From: Streptomyces liliifuscus
GTDB lineage: Bacteria > Actinomycetota > Actinomycetes > Streptomycetales > Streptomycetaceae
Assembly (NCBI RefSeq): GCF_016598615.1
Contig: NZ_CP066831.1
Span: forward strand, 6,262,001-6,326,000
DNA: 64,000 nucleotides
Direction: 5' to 3'
The notes under the pieces: generated by a model
Databases searched by the model: none
The model's input: the letters and a program-made list of their open reading frames with translations, nothing else
What the model was told of the DNA's origin: nothing
Made by a program: the position numbers and the translations under genes
Shown here: in pieces, positions 1 to 8,844 of the stretch
Layout: each line of letters opens with the position of its first letter
How positions within the stretch are numbered: the stretch's first letter is position 1

Positions 1-1055
1 AGCACGGAGGCGGGATCGGGCACGGCGAGCCGCCGATCGAGCCGCTCCGCTATGAGGGCGTCCTGAGCGTCCTTCTCGATCCGCTCCTTGTGCTCCTTGT
101 ACTCCTTGACCTGCTTCGCATGGGACTTGCGCCCGTGCTTCTTGTCCATGAAGTAGTTGCCGAAGAGGATCAGCGGGCTCAGCAGAGCCATGATCAGGTA
201 GTACCAGCGCCCGAAGATCATCACGGCCACGACCGCGCCGACCAGCGGGGTCAGGGCCATCAGCCAGGGCAGCGGCCTGGCCTCGAAGTCGCGCGGCGGG
301 GTGGGCAGCTTGAACCGGGTCTGGCGCTCGGGGGGCTGGAGCCGGGGCGGCCGGTTGTAGTCGAGCCCGGCCCCGTCGTCGGACCACTTCAAGGCGGCGT
401 TGGGCGCGGAGTAGCGGTCGAGTTCGAGGAGGGTGTTGCCGACGGCGACCTGGGCACCGAGGGGCCAGTCCTTGCCGTCGAGAGGCTCGCCGTCGAGGGT
501 GACGCCGTCCTTGTCCTTGTCGTCCTTGTCGTCCGTGTTGCTCCGGTCGTCCCCGTGTACGACGACCTGACAGGTTCCGTCCGTTGCAACTGACAACGTC
601 AGCGCGCGGGCGGGAAGCTCGGGATCGTCGATCCGTACGTAGGAGGCGGGGCCGCTGCCGATGTCGTACCGCCCGATGCCGAGCCGGTGCACGGCGCCGG
701 CGGCGGGCCCGCTCGCGACGCGCAGCTCGACGAGGCCGGTCGGCTCGCCGGGCAGGCAGCCGGCGGGGTCGTGCAGGCTGACGACGGCGCCTTCGCGCAG
801 GGGTGAGGTGCCGATGGTGGAGGCCGGGTCGACGGGATGGCCGTCGACATAGGCGAGGGGCGCTCCGCCGCTGCCCGCCTGCTGTCCGTGCTGTCCATGG
901 TGTCCGATGGGGATGATCTGCGCGCCGCCGCTGTAGCCGACGTGTGCGGCCAGCTCTTTCGCGATGTCCCCCACAGAGGACTCGGGATCCGCGTCGAGCA
1001 CCACGTCGGCGTTGGCGCCGCCCAGTGGATCGACGACGGTCAGAGTCAGGCGCAC
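1..1055 (-). CDS. EccC-like FHA/FtsK-SpoIIIE ATPase of type VII secretion, N-terminal part (runs off window)
   Basis: The reading frame starts at a GTG at 1055 behind a GGGGAGG ribosome site and is open to the window edge (about 351 codons). Residues 1-100 look like a ubiquitin-like/leader region (VRLTLTVVDPLGGANADVVL). An FHA-like stretch follows (RLGIGRYDIGSGPASYVRI). Two hydrophobic helices lie at about 258-300, followed by a basic stretch (FMDKKHGRKSHAK). FHA, two membrane helices and then FtsK/SpoIIIE domains is the known layout of actinobacterial EccC-like secretion ATPases. The ATPase domains lie outside the window, so the assignment rests on the N-terminus and on WXG100 neighbours. 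Another FHA-membrane protein is possible. Confidence 0.72.
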   Translation of the reverse strand, partial: MRLTLTVVDPLGGANADVVLDADPESSVGDIAKELAAHVGYSGGAQIIPIGHHGQHGQQAGSGGAPLAYVDGHPVDPASTIGTSPLREGAVVSLHDPAGCLPGEPTGLVELRVASGPAAGAVHRLGIGRYDIGSGPASYVRIDDPELPARALTLSVATDGTCQVVVHGDDRSNTDDKDDKDKDGVTLDGEPLDGKDWPLGAQVAVGNTLLELDRYSAPNAALKWSDDGAGLDYNRPPRLQPPERQTRFKLPTPPRDFEARPLPWLMALTPLVGAVVAVMIFGRWYYLIMALLSPLILFGNYFMDKKHGRKSHAKQVKEYKEHKERIEKDAQDALIAERLDRRLAVPDPASV

Positions 1056-1296
1056 GATCGTCCTCCCCGTTGACTGCTCTCCTGCTGCCCAGTTGCTGCC
1101 CAGTGACGATATCCGCTCCACCCTTCCCACAGGCAACGGCGTATGTGCTGGTTCCCTGAAGGCTCTTGAAGGATCCGGGGTGTGCGGCTGCAAGCGTCCT
1201 GCGTAAGCTGCAGACTCGGCGGACGATCGCATCATCCGCAACGGGAGCCACGGGGGTTGGCCCTGCGGCAAGTCGAGTTGTTATGGAGGACGCCAC

Positions 1297-1602
1297 ATGG
1301 CCGGCGGCAAAGACGCAGATATCACTTATGACGAGATGCACAAGGCGGCTACCAAGCTGACCGACGCCAAGGACAAGATCGACGAGAAGCTCGACGCCCT
1401 TGAGCGCTACATCCAGGGCCTCGTCAAGGACGGCTACACCACCCGCAAGGGCTCGCAGGCCTTCGAGGACTCCTTCACCGAGTTCAAGAAGGGCGCGAAG
1501 GACACGATCGAGGGCCTGACCGGCATGTCCAAGTTCCTGACCAGCGCTGCGAAGGCGTACCAGGACCTGGACGACGAGCTGGCCAAGGGCGTCAAGGGCT
1601 GA
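1297..1602 (+). CDS. WXG100-family (Esx-like) secreted protein
   Basis: This 101-aa, all-helical, Lys/Asp-rich protein has the size and two-helix pattern of WXG100 proteins. The turn is YTTRKGS instead of a strict WxG. It ends with a YxxxD-type signal (YQDLDDEL) followed by a short tail, as in type VII substrates. The ATG is preceded by GGAGGACGCCAC. It is divergent from the EccC-like gene, which fits an Esx substrate or partner of that ATPase. The sequence is well matched to Streptomyces EsxA-like proteins, but there is no adjacent EsxB gene on the same strand. Confidence 0.82.
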   Translation: MAGGKDADITYDEMHKAATKLTDAKDKIDEKLDALERYIQGLVKDGYTTRKGSQAFEDSFTEFKKGAKDTIEGLTGMSKFLTSAAKAYQDLDDELAKGVKG

Positions 1603-1654
1603 GGCTGCCTTTGGGCGGTTGAGGGTTGCTGGGCAGCTGAGTCTGCCTGGTGAG

Positions 1655-1698
1655 GGTCTGGTGTGGTGGGGCGGTTGAGTGCCTCACCACACCAGACC
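1655..1698. terminator. Bidirectional terminator between convergent genes
   Basis: The arms GGTCTGGTGTGGTG (1655-1668) and CACCACACCAGACC (1685-1698) are perfect 14-bp complements around a 16-nt loop. They sit between the stop of the WXG100 gene and the stop of the convergent gene at 1700. There is no long T-run, as is usual for Streptomyces terminators. Confidence 0.75.
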
Positions 1699-1699
1699 G

Positions 1700-2299
1700 T
1701 CAGGCGGGCTGAGCCCCGTCTGCGGCGTCTGTCAGCCACAGGCTTCGCGCGAAGGTGTCTACTTCGTCGAGATGGGCCGCCAGCCAACCGGGATCGTCGG
1801 CAACCGTGCGCACGGACAGGTCGACCCCGAAATCCTCCAAGCGCCACGCCAAGTTGAGCGACATCATCAGCGCCCCTTCGCGGGATCCCCAGTACCGGAG
1901 AGAGCGGAGGCCGTCTCCAAGCCGTTCCGTGGTGAACGTGTCCACTTCGGTCGGGCGCACCGCGCTGTCCAGGTCGGCTTGCACCGCCTCTCGGAGTTGC
2001 CTTGTGCGGTCCCCCTCCGAGGGGACTGTGAGAGCGAAGAAGGCCAGCGGGATGCGGCGTGGGTCAGGTGCGTAGAGAAAGACCTGATGGGCGGGTACCC
2101 GGCCGGGAATCCCTTCAGCGAGCATGTCCAGTCGCTTGGCCAACGCGCGAATCTCCCGCCGCTTGGGGCGCGTCTCTCGCAATCGCCAGAGCATATCTGC
2201 GTTCTTCTGCGCCCAGTTCTGACGTTCGTCGACGCTGTCCCACCTCAGCGGCATGAGGAGCCACTCTGTGGGATCCGAGTCGGTCTCAAGGAAGATCAC
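1700..2299 (-). CDS. T7SS-associated hypothetical protein, family B
   Basis: This 199-aa soluble protein has no signal peptide or membrane helix. It is a paralogue of the protein at 8845-9417. Both begin I(F/V)xETDSDPxxW followed by MPLR, have a central arginine-rich helix, and end in a DxFAxSxW motif. It is the last gene of a minus-strand operon and its start overlaps the stop of the family A gene by 4 bp. Its function is not recognised. Its repeated position behind T7SS substrates suggests an accessory, chaperone or adaptor role (inference). Confidence 0.75.
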   Translation of the reverse strand: MIFLETDSDPTEWLLMPLRWDSVDERQNWAQKNADMLWRLRETRPKRREIRALAKRLDMLAEGIPGRVPAHQVFLYAPDPRRIPLAFFALTVPSEGDRTRQLREAVQADLDSAVRPTEVDTFTTERLGDGLRSLRYWGSREGALMMSLNLAWRLEDFGVDLSVRTVADDPGWLAAHLDEVDTFARSLWLTDAADGAQPA

Positions 2300-2934
2300 G
2301 AATAGCTCCAGCGGAACGTGGTCATCACGGCATCGAAGAGTTCAACCAGGACTTCGGCGAACTCGCTGTGGGGGTGTCCATCGGCAATAGTGCTGAAGCA
2401 GACCGTCACCCACTGCGCGACGGTGCTTCCCGGGACCGGAAGCACGTAGTCGATGCGGCGGGAGGCGTACGCGACCTCCCGCTCCAGATCGGCGGCCACG
2501 GTCTTGTCCACGCGAACGCCGTCGGCACCGTCGACCGTGACTGGCTCACTGCTTGCTCCGTCCGCCAGCAGCTGAGCCACTACCTCGCCGCTTCCTACTC
2601 CCACCCCGGGGCCCGCGAGCGCCTCGGAGACGACGATCGATGCCGCGATGAGCGTGCCGTGGATCCGCTCCACCGGGAGGTAGAGCGTGAGCCCGTCCGC
2701 CTTGCGTGCCTGCTGGACCGCCTTGTTAAGCCGCTTCATCAGCTCCAGGCGCGCTTTGATGACGTCGTCCTTGGGGATGCCCTCGGACAGCTGGGTCACT
2801 CCCAGGTCGACAATGCGCTTGACCGCCTCGTCCGCGCCGTCACGCAGAGGGATCATGTCCCAGCCCGGTGGCGGTACGAGCCGGTAGCCGAGAGGCATCG
2901 TGGACCTTCGTACGTCGTCGGAGACCTCAGGCAC
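2296..2934 (-). CDS. T7SS-associated hypothetical protein, family A
   Basis: This 212-aa protein begins with a W-x-x-IPL motif (PPPGWDMIPLRDG) and ends with a hydrophobic-aromatic helix (VLVELFDAVMTTFRW). The same start-and-end pattern recurs at 9414-10160 and at 16247-16894 (FDIFDAITSTFRFAE). There is no signal peptide. It overlaps the next gene by 4 bp and the preceding membrane-protein gene by 8 bp, so it is translationally coupled within the operon. The function is unknown. A member of this family accompanies each large substrate locus in the window. Confidence 0.75.
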   Translation of the reverse strand: MPEVSDDVRRSTMPLGYRLVPPPGWDMIPLRDGADEAVKRIVDLGVTQLSEGIPKDDVIKARLELMKRLNKAVQQARKADGLTLYLPVERIHGTLIAASIVVSEALAGPGVGVGSGEVVAQLLADGASSEPVTVDGADGVRVDKTVAADLEREVAYASRRIDYVLPVPGSTVAQWVTVCFSTIADGHPHSEFAEVLVELFDAVMTTFRWSYS

Positions 2935-3319
2935 GCCGGAACCTCTCCATGGCGGCGGAACCGGCCACCAGCAGCGGGGTGACGAACGCGCCGATCACGC
3001 CCGGCCAGAACCCCGTCACCAGGGCTGGGAGCAGGAGCGTGCAGGAGACGAGGAGTGCATGGGTGAGGCCTTCCGGTCGCCGACTGTGCCAGGGATGACG
3101 AGTGAAGATCCAAAAGACTCCGAGGATGCCTGCGGACACCACCGCGCGCTCCGTCCAGACCCAGACAGGGACGAACGAGCGCGGGCTCACGGCAGCCAGC
3201 AGGAAGTACACGACGATGAACGCAGCAGGAACGATGACGCACAGCCGCGCCGCTGCCACTATTCCGCCGCCGAGCCGGGTCACCACCGCCGAAGCGGCCC
3301 GTGATTCGTTGGGAGGCAT
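2927..3319 (-). CDS. Small multi-pass membrane protein of the T7SS-like operon
   Basis: This 130-aa protein has about four hydrophobic segments (around residues 15-45, 50-68, 82-105 and 106-125). The ATG at 3319 follows AAGGTCA. Longer in-frame starts upstream give a low-complexity basic extension that looks non-coding. It lies 34 bp after the substrate gene and overlaps the family A gene. The four-helix membrane proteins at 7373-7924 and 8148-8798 hold similar positions. The role is unknown; membrane anchoring of substrate handling is a guess. Confidence 0.68.
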   Translation of the reverse strand: MPPNESRAASAVVTRLGGGIVAAARLCVIVPAAFIVVYFLLAAVSPRSFVPVWVWTERAVVSAGILGVFWIFTRHPWHSRRPEGLTHALLVSCTLLLPALVTGFWPGVIGAFVTPLLVAGSAAMERFRRA

Positions 3320-3353
3320 CAGATCTTGACCTTCGTTCGAGCGTCTTGTCGGC

Positions 3354-4709
3354 CTACCAGTGCGTGTCGACGGCCGGTAGCCATGTGTTCGCCTTTCCGT
3401 CGTTGTATGTCTCACTGAACGGCTTGTCCGGGGTGCCCCATGCCTTGTGTGCAGCAGCGATCGCGTCACTCTGCCCGAGGCTCTTGTCGATGACGTCGGC
3501 GCCAGTTCCGATATACGCGCCGGCAAGGGATAGACCGTACCCGGCGTTTGAGCCGACGCGCGTGGCGGTCGAGACCGCCTCGGGGAATGCCTCCGCGTTC
3601 CTGGTGATGTTGGCGTACAGCCCGGCGACCTCGCCGTCGCCCATGTGGATGGCTTTTGCCAGCGTGCTGAGCTCCCCGGGATCCATGGACACCCGGCCGG
3701 CGTCGTTAAGGATCTTTTTGCGGACGAAGAGTCGCATCTCCTTGGCGAAGACCTTCATGCCGTCGTCCGAGGTCGTAGCCATGATCCGGCCGAGCTCGTC
3801 CATGAAGCGCGAGTTGGCGCGGATGCCGTCCTTGAGTTTGGCGACCCGTGACACCGCGGCGGCAGCCTTGGTAGACGCATTGGCCCCCTTCAGCAGAGCC
3901 ACGCCGAGCCGTCCCATCCCCATGGTGACCAGACCAATGGAGTCCATGGCGACGTCCATCCAACTGGCGTCGCCGGAAGCCACGAGGAGAACTCTCGTGC
4001 CCAGGACAAGAAGCCCGGCGACTACTAGGAAGACTGCAATGTTGAGGCCGGGGACGAACATGGCGATAATGCCCACGATTGTCGCGACCCACCCAAGGAC
4101 GTCAATGACGACCTTGATCCAGTCCGCGTTCTCGTGGACCCAGCCCTTGACGTTGTCCCACCAACTGTCCTCGATGACGTCGTCGAGCTGATCGCGGATC
4201 TTCTTGGCATAGTGGCGGGCACGTTCATCGCGGTCGCCCGTGATGCGGTCGAGCTGGTCGCGGAATTCTCCCAGCGGATCCCCGTCGGCACCGCTCTCCG
4301 AGGGTATGGGCGTCTTGTCGCTCCCGGATTCCTTCTTGGATTTCTCCGCTTCGACCTCGTCCTGCTTATCCTTGGCCTTGCGTAGAACGGCGTCGGCTTC
4401 GCTCTGGTAATGCTCCAGGTCATTGGCCCAGTTGCTGAGATGCCCGTGTACGCGCTCATAGCGACTCGCGACCTCGCGCAGGTGCTTCTCCAGGACGCCG
4501 GACTCTTCTTTCAGCTTTCCGGCGTACTTGCCTTTGAGTTCGTCGTCGTCGCCGATTCCGCGCAGCAGCCGGGACTGTTCGCGGAGTGACTCCGCGACGC
4601 CCTTCATATGCTTCACTTCGTCGCGGATCTCTTCGGCATCCCCGGGCACCGGGTCGGACTCTGCGAGCGGATGCCAGTCCCGCGGCCTGGCTTTGGAAGA
4701 TGCGGCCAC
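3354..4709 (-). CDS. Putative T7SS substrate with N-terminal helical domain and central hydrophobic region
   Basis: This 451-aa protein starts with a WHPLAESDPVPGD segment, like the P(T/V)PGD starts of the proteins at 11193-12461 and 17036-21622. About 110 residues of coiled-coil helix and a charged linker (about 120-160) follow. A hydrophobic stretch lies at about 195-245, then the shared motif SWMDVAMDSIG. In polymorphic toxins this layout is the export and pre-toxin part. The C-terminal 150 residues match no toxin fold I recognise. A WXG100 gene lies 91 bp upstream in the same operon. Possibly a toxin or a non-toxic exported protein. Confidence 0.68.
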   Translation of the reverse strand: MAASSKARPRDWHPLAESDPVPGDAEEIRDEVKHMKGVAESLREQSRLLRGIGDDDELKGKYAGKLKEESGVLEKHLREVASRYERVHGHLSNWANDLEHYQSEADAVLRKAKDKQDEVEAEKSKKESGSDKTPIPSESGADGDPLGEFRDQLDRITGDRDERARHYAKKIRDQLDDVIEDSWWDNVKGWVHENADWIKVVIDVLGWVATIVGIIAMFVPGLNIAVFLVVAGLLVLGTRVLLVASGDASWMDVAMDSIGLVTMGMGRLGVALLKGANASTKAAAAVSRVAKLKDGIRANSRFMDELGRIMATTSDDGMKVFAKEMRLFVRKKILNDAGRVSMDPGELSTLAKAIHMGDGEVAGLYANITRNAEAFPEAVSTATRVGSNAGYGLSLAGAYIGTGADVIDKSLGQSDAIAAAHKAWGTPDKPFSETYNDGKANTWLPAVDTHW

Positions 4710-4800
4710 TAGTCTCTGTCTCTCCCCGTCGCTGAAGTTCGCCGACTCCGGTCTGCGGCTGATGCGCCAGTACCGGGCCTCGGATACAAGGTGAAAAAGT

Positions 4801-5103
4801 CTACTTCTTCTTGCCTTCTTGCAGACCTTGGGCCAGGTCCCCGTCCAGGCCGCCGAATCCGTCGACGGTCGATTTGGCCAACTTGCCTACGGTGTCAATG
4901 CTGTTGAGCATCTTCGCCCGGTAGTCGTCCCAGTTGTCCACAAATTCGTCCATGACGTCCGTGATCTCGCCACTGCCCCAGTGGTCGCGCATGTCGTCGG
5001 TTCGGTTTCCAAGATGCTTGAATTCCCTTTTCAGGCTCTTGAGTCGGGACTCGGATTCCACGAGAAGATCGATATTGACCTTTAGGTCCGCATCTTTCCC
5101 CAT
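4801..5103 (-). CDS. WXG100-family-like small helical protein
   Basis: This 100-aa protein begins MGKDADLKVN and has two amphipathic helices around HWGSGEITDV, a near-WXG turn at residues 41-46. It ends in a charged tail (LQEGKKK). It resembles the proteins at 12464-12763 and 30124-30450. The ATG at 5103 is preferred because the upstream extension is low-complexity. It is the first gene of the operon running to 1700, directly upstream of a large putative substrate, the usual place for an Esx-like partner. Confidence 0.75.
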   Translation of the reverse strand: MGKDADLKVNIDLLVESESRLKSLKREFKHLGNRTDDMRDHWGSGEITDVMDEFVDNWDDYRAKMLNSIDTVGKLAKSTVDGFGGLDGDLAQGLQEGKKK

Positions 5104-5654
5104 TGTCAACGCATCCTCGTGACTTGAAGTGGTTCGGTCGCAGCGGCTGATGGGCTGGAGGGGCTTGTCCTCACCCGCTGTTGTGCACTGTCGTCGGCCG
5201 GACTGTGGCCGTGGCCACTGTGGCGGCAACGGGTCACGACGGTATCTATGAGGTGCGCGGTTTCGCCAGTGCGAAGCTCCGCCGCGAGAGGAGCGCGACG
5301 ACCTGACCGGATGTCGGCCTTCCCTTGGCTGAAGGGTTCCGTTCTCGAACGAGGCGTGGAGCTGTCCTCCTCTGCCGGACGAGTGGTGTACGTCTACAGC
5401 ACGGACCGGACGCTCATCAACAGATGTGCGGAGCATCAGGGCGACTTTCTGGCCGGAGACGAACAGCTTGTCCCCGTACCGGGCCATGCCTTGGCGGCAG
5501 CGGCCCTGTGTGTTCACGAACGGTGTCGCAGTCGTGAAGGTTGCATCACGACTGTCCTCGCGTCGCACCAGTCCCTTGGTACGCATGGTCCGAGGCGGCC
5601 CGGACATGGGATCATCCCTTGGCACGCCGATCGTCTACCTCTGAGGACAAGCGA
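5104..5654. other. Gene-free divergent promoter region
   Basis: This 551-bp stretch separates the divergent operons at 5103 (minus) and 5655 (plus). The frames that cross it lack ribosome sites, third-position GC bias and recognisable protein sequence. It must contain the promoters of both operons. I could not pick a convincing -35/-10 pair. Confidence 0.5.
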
Positions 5655-6314
5655 ATGCTGACCACGCGACAGAGGCTGGTTGCGGCCTGTCTCCTTGTTG
5701 CCACCGCCCTGTTCATGACTGGTTGCAGCAGTGATGCGAGCAGCGGATCGGACAGCGACAGCATCGAGGGAGCGGATTCTGGTGAGTCGAACTCTGCGTC
5801 GCCGTCGGCCTCTGCGGCAGCCGAGAAGAACGCGCCGGCCTTCGACTTTCCGTCGGACATCAAGGTGACCGTCGAGAGGCAGCCGACCGGAGACGCGACG
5901 AAGGACGAGATTCTGCGGGATGTGGCGTATGCGTCCCAGGCTCAACTGGAGGCGTTCACCGAGGGTAACGGCCAGACCGCCAACATGAATCGCTACTTCG
6001 CGGCCAACGCTCGTACCTACTGGGCCGACCGCGTCGCGACGCTCAAGAAGGACGGGCTCACCGTCACGGGCGACTACCGGTTCTTCAACTTCGAGGTCAC
6101 GGACGTCACGAACGACAACGCGGCGGTCCGCTATTGCGAGGACCAGAGCAAGGCGTACGGCAAGGAAATCAAGACGGACAAGGTGCTGCGTACCCAGCCG
6201 AGTGACAAGGACTTCATCCTGTACACGCTTCAGGCAGCGAAGGACTCTGCCGGTGACTGGCAGGTGACGCAGCAGAGCTGGAAGAAGGGGGACGCGTCTT
6301 GCGTGCGGGGCTAG
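5655..6314 (+). CDS. Lipoprotein, module copy 1
   Basis: This 219-aa protein has a type II signal peptide with lipobox MTGC (Cys at about 24) and then a Ser/Asp/Ala-rich linker. The ATG at 5655 follows GAGGACAAGCG. The mature part resembles the lipoproteins at 13958-14629 and 32731-33384. All three carry a YC/FC-x-D motif (here YCEDQSKAYGKEIKT) and a second cysteine close to the C-terminus, probably a disulfide outside the membrane. It overlaps the next gene by 16 bp. The function is unknown; the fold may be NTF2/SnoaL-like, which I infer weakly from length. Confidence 0.78.
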   Translation: MLTTRQRLVAACLLVATALFMTGCSSDASSGSDSDSIEGADSGESNSASPSASAAAEKNAPAFDFPSDIKVTVERQPTGDATKDEILRDVAYASQAQLEAFTEGNGQTANMNRYFAANARTYWADRVATLKKDGLTVTGDYRFFNFEVTDVTNDNAAVRYCEDQSKAYGKEIKTDKVLRTQPSDKDFILYTLQAAKDSAGDWQVTQQSWKKGDASCVRG

Positions 6315-7333
6315 GTACAAGGGCCGCTCGCCCGGTTCTTGGGGCGATCGCGGCCGCGAGCCTCGTCGTGGCGCTGGGGACGGGCTACCCGGCGCACGCG
6401 GGTGATCCCCGGGTCGGCGGCGATGAGGGTGGCACGCAGCCTGAGGAGCCCGGCACGGACGAGGGAGCCACCTCCGGCAACGGCACCATCGGTGCCAACA
6501 TCCGCATCAGCCAGAGCAACCCCGGTTCGGGCGGCCCCACCACGACCGCCACCTCGTCGAATGCCAACTGGAAACCGCCAGTCTGCTGGTACGAGCCCAT
6601 GTACACCCCGGAGGAGTACGAGGAGTTCATCAAGTCCGCGTACACGACCGCGGCGGAGCCCGCTGCGAGCTACGCCCGGAAGAGAGACAAAGCGAACTAC
6701 AACAAGGGTGACAAGGGCCTGTGGTGGCAGGTGAAGTTCCGTGATGACACCTACAGCGAGGCCTGTCCCGTCACCACCGACAACTGGGAGACCTGGGTCC
6801 CCCCGGCCGACCCGCAGCCGGATCCCAACAAGCTCACCCCGGAGATCCTCTCCGAACTCGCCTTCAACTCCACCGAGTTGCCTGCGCCGCCCGTCGAACT
6901 GAGCCCGCGTGCCGATCGGCTCATCGTGAATCTGGGTACACGAGTGAAGTTCAGGGGCGATTTCGACCGTGTGTGGACGACTGCGAGCATCAACTACAAG
7001 GGTGTCCAGATGGCGGCGACCACCGTCGCGACCCCGGTCGCGCTCAAGGTCGAGGCCGGCACCGACGACGCCGACCCGCAGACCTGTACGTACGACCTCG
7101 TCAAGGGCAAGAACCGATACACGGTCGACAGTGAGGACGCCGGCTGCAACGTCGCCTACCGCCGTTCCTCCGGCGACGGCACCTACCCCTTCAAGGCATC
7201 GATCACCTGGAAGGTGACCTGGACCGACTCCGCCGACCCGGACGGCCCGCCGCGGCAGCCTGCCCTGCCGGACGGCCTGTCCACGTACGAGGAGAACGTG
7301 ACGGTCAAGGAGATCCAGTCCGTGAACCGCTAG
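6299..7333 (+). CDS. Secreted protein with CWY motif, module copy 1
   Basis: This 344-aa protein has an N-terminal signal peptide (hydrophobic core at about 12-32, AHA cleavage region). TTG at 6299 is chosen because AAGGGGG lies upstream and it overlaps the lipoprotein stop. It shares with the proteins at 12885-13961 and 31685-32734 the motif WKPPxCWYEP near residue 95. They also share a late cysteine followed by a YRRSS segment and beta-rich sequence, and the same C-terminal tail (VKEIQSVNR). Function is unknown. The conserved pairing with a lipoprotein suggests a complex on the outer face of the membrane. Confidence 0.75.
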   Translation: MRAGLGTRAARPVLGAIAAASLVVALGTGYPAHAGDPRVGGDEGGTQPEEPGTDEGATSGNGTIGANIRISQSNPGSGGPTTTATSSNANWKPPVCWYEPMYTPEEYEEFIKSAYTTAAEPAASYARKRDKANYNKGDKGLWWQVKFRDDTYSEACPVTTDNWETWVPPADPQPDPNKLTPEILSELAFNSTELPAPPVELSPRADRLIVNLGTRVKFRGDFDRVWTTASINYKGVQMAATTVATPVALKVEAGTDDADPQTCTYDLVKGKNRYTVDSEDAGCNVAYRRSSGDGTYPFKASITWKVTWTDSADPDGPPRQPALPDGLSTYEENVTVKEIQSVNR

Positions 7334-7372
7334 CCGATTCCGCCCCGGGCCCCACGAGGAATGGGAGAGTCC

Positions 7373-7924
7373 ATGTCTGTTGGATCAGGGGTCGGGGAGC
7401 CCCGGGCGCGGAGTCCTTGGCGGTCGCTGGCAAGGAACATCGCATTCGGCACGGTGCTGCTGCTTGTCCTGGCGACCATGACGCTCGGCGCCTATGGGGG
7501 CGTTGCCCTGACCGTCGGCTTGGCTGACGACTCGTTCCTGTCGTCAGCGGTCCCTGACGACGGACGGAATGCCGTGGGTATCGGCGGCATCGGTATGGGT
7601 GGCCTGCTGGGTCTGATGCTGCCACTGCTCCTCTTCGCGGCGGTCCGGGGGACCGAGGAGAAGCCCAGGCTTGGACCGGGCAAGGCCCTTCTCAAGGCGC
7701 TCGCCCTTGCTGTCTTCAGCGTCTACCTGATTGTCGTCTCGCTGCTTGCCGCCCAGCTCGGCTGGATCCTTCCCGAGGGGCTCACCACGCTGCTGAGCTT
7801 CTTTGTCGTCGGCTTCAGCTGGGCGCCTGTGGCGCTCATTCCCTGGGAACGGTTCGGGCTGGGGGCCATGGGAGGGCTGCGTCTGAACTCGCGCGTTCGG
7901 GGCGGTTCAGACAAGCCGGACTGA
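7373..7924 (+). CDS. Four-helix membrane protein
   Basis: This 183-aa protein has four hydrophobic segments (about 24-50, 72-92, 108-135 and 140-162). The ATG at 7373 is preferred over one at 7361 because GGGAGAG lies at the right distance. It follows the secreted protein by 39 bp and is probably co-transcribed with the lipoprotein pair. No conserved catalytic motif is visible. The other copies of the lipoprotein/secreted pair lack a gene in this position, so it is not a fixed part of the module. Confidence 0.65.
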   Translation: MSVGSGVGEPRARSPWRSLARNIAFGTVLLLVLATMTLGAYGGVALTVGLADDSFLSSAVPDDGRNAVGIGGIGMGGLLGLMLPLLLFAAVRGTEEKPRLGPGKALLKALALAVFSVYLIVVSLLAAQLGWILPEGLTTLLSFFVVGFSWAPVALIPWERFGLGAMGGLRLNSRVRGGSDKPD

Positions 7925-8151
7925 GGTCGCCAACTCGCCAGCAATCTTGGGGAGTTCGTCGCCGAGCCCCAGGGAATTCCAGAGGGGGCGGCATTCCAGG
8001 CTGGTGGAATGCGCCCGGGACAGGACGTGGTGCGCCTCACCATGGACAGGGGCGGAATGCGGTACCAGTTCTCGGGCGTGATCAGGTCGAAGACGTTCTC
8101 ACCATCAACCTCACCCTCGGCGGCCTGGTCGGTCGGCGCGTTCGGAATCAA
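7908..8151 (-). pseudogene. Frameshifted and internally deleted family A relic
   Basis: A TTG at 8151 overlaps the stop of the upstream gene. It opens about 40 GC-biased codons, including TPENWYRIPP, which resembles the W-x-x-IPL start of family A. The reading then makes sense only in another frame (from about 8035 down), giving LWNSLGLGDELPKIAGELA and stopping at 7908. Both halves have high third-position GC, but no single frame holds both. Total length would be about 80 codons, against 212-248 in intact relatives. I read it as a decayed copy with a deletion and frameshift. A short genuine gene in frame 1 is the alternative. Confidence 0.45.
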
Positions 8152-8798
8152 TCCGGTTCGAGCGCACCGGCGTCGACAGTGCCGTCAGCGTCAGCGGCGC
8201 CGACGGTGTCATCGGTGGGCGATGCGCGCTTGTGGCGTTCCATGGCCACCGCGATCAGCAGCGCGGCCGTGGCGATCGTGGACATCAGGCCGACCGCCCA
8301 CAGCCAGGGGTAGTTGCTGAAGACCCAGCTGGGGGGCGTGTCGCGACCTCGACCCCATTTCCCGGTGTCCTGGGCGTTGAAGATCAGCGACACGAGCTGC
8401 AGCATTGCCGCGCCGCACACGACGGCCAGCAACGTGAAGCCGAACGATCGGACCTTGTGCGACTTCCAGGATTTCCGATCCGTACGGGATGCGGTCAGAA
8501 CGAAGAGCGTCGCCACGCACGGCACCAGTGCTCCCAGGAACACCGCGAAGCCGTATGCGCCCCCCGGCCAGTTGCCGGCCGACCATTCCCAAGTGTCGTC
8601 TCCCCAGAACCTGTCCGAAAGGAAGAGGAGGGTGAACAAGGCCAGCATGGACAGGAGGACGAGACAGCCGAATGCCTTGTCGCCCTTCTTGGAATCCTTG
8701 CTTTTGGCTCCGCTCTCCGACCGTTTGCCGGGCCGGTGCTCATACCGCAACGAAGGTGCGGCTGCTCTCGGCCGTCTTGGCTTGGCTGACCCTGCCAT
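8148..8798 (-). CDS. Four-helix membrane protein of the second T7SS-like operon
   Basis: This 216-aa protein has a basic N-terminus and four hydrophobic segments (about 45-65, 85-107, 122-143 and 168-190). It ends in an acidic Asp/Ala tail. The ATG at 8798 has GGGGGACAAGG upstream; a longer frame extends into the preceding gene without a ribosome site. It lies 46 bp after the family B gene. No enzymatic motif is seen. It corresponds in type, not clear sequence, to the membrane protein at 2927-3319 in the first operon. Confidence 0.68.
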   Translation of the reverse strand: MAGSAKPRRPRAAAPSLRYEHRPGKRSESGAKSKDSKKGDKAFGCLVLLSMLALFTLLFLSDRFWGDDTWEWSAGNWPGGAYGFAVFLGALVPCVATLFVLTASRTDRKSWKSHKVRSFGFTLLAVVCGAAMLQLVSLIFNAQDTGKWGRGRDTPPSWVFSNYPWLWAVGLMSTIATAALLIAVAMERHKRASPTDDTVGAADADGTVDAGALEPD

Positions 8799-8844
8799 GT
8801 CCTTGTCCCCCAGGGTGTTCCGGTCCGCGTGTCCGCGGAGTTCG

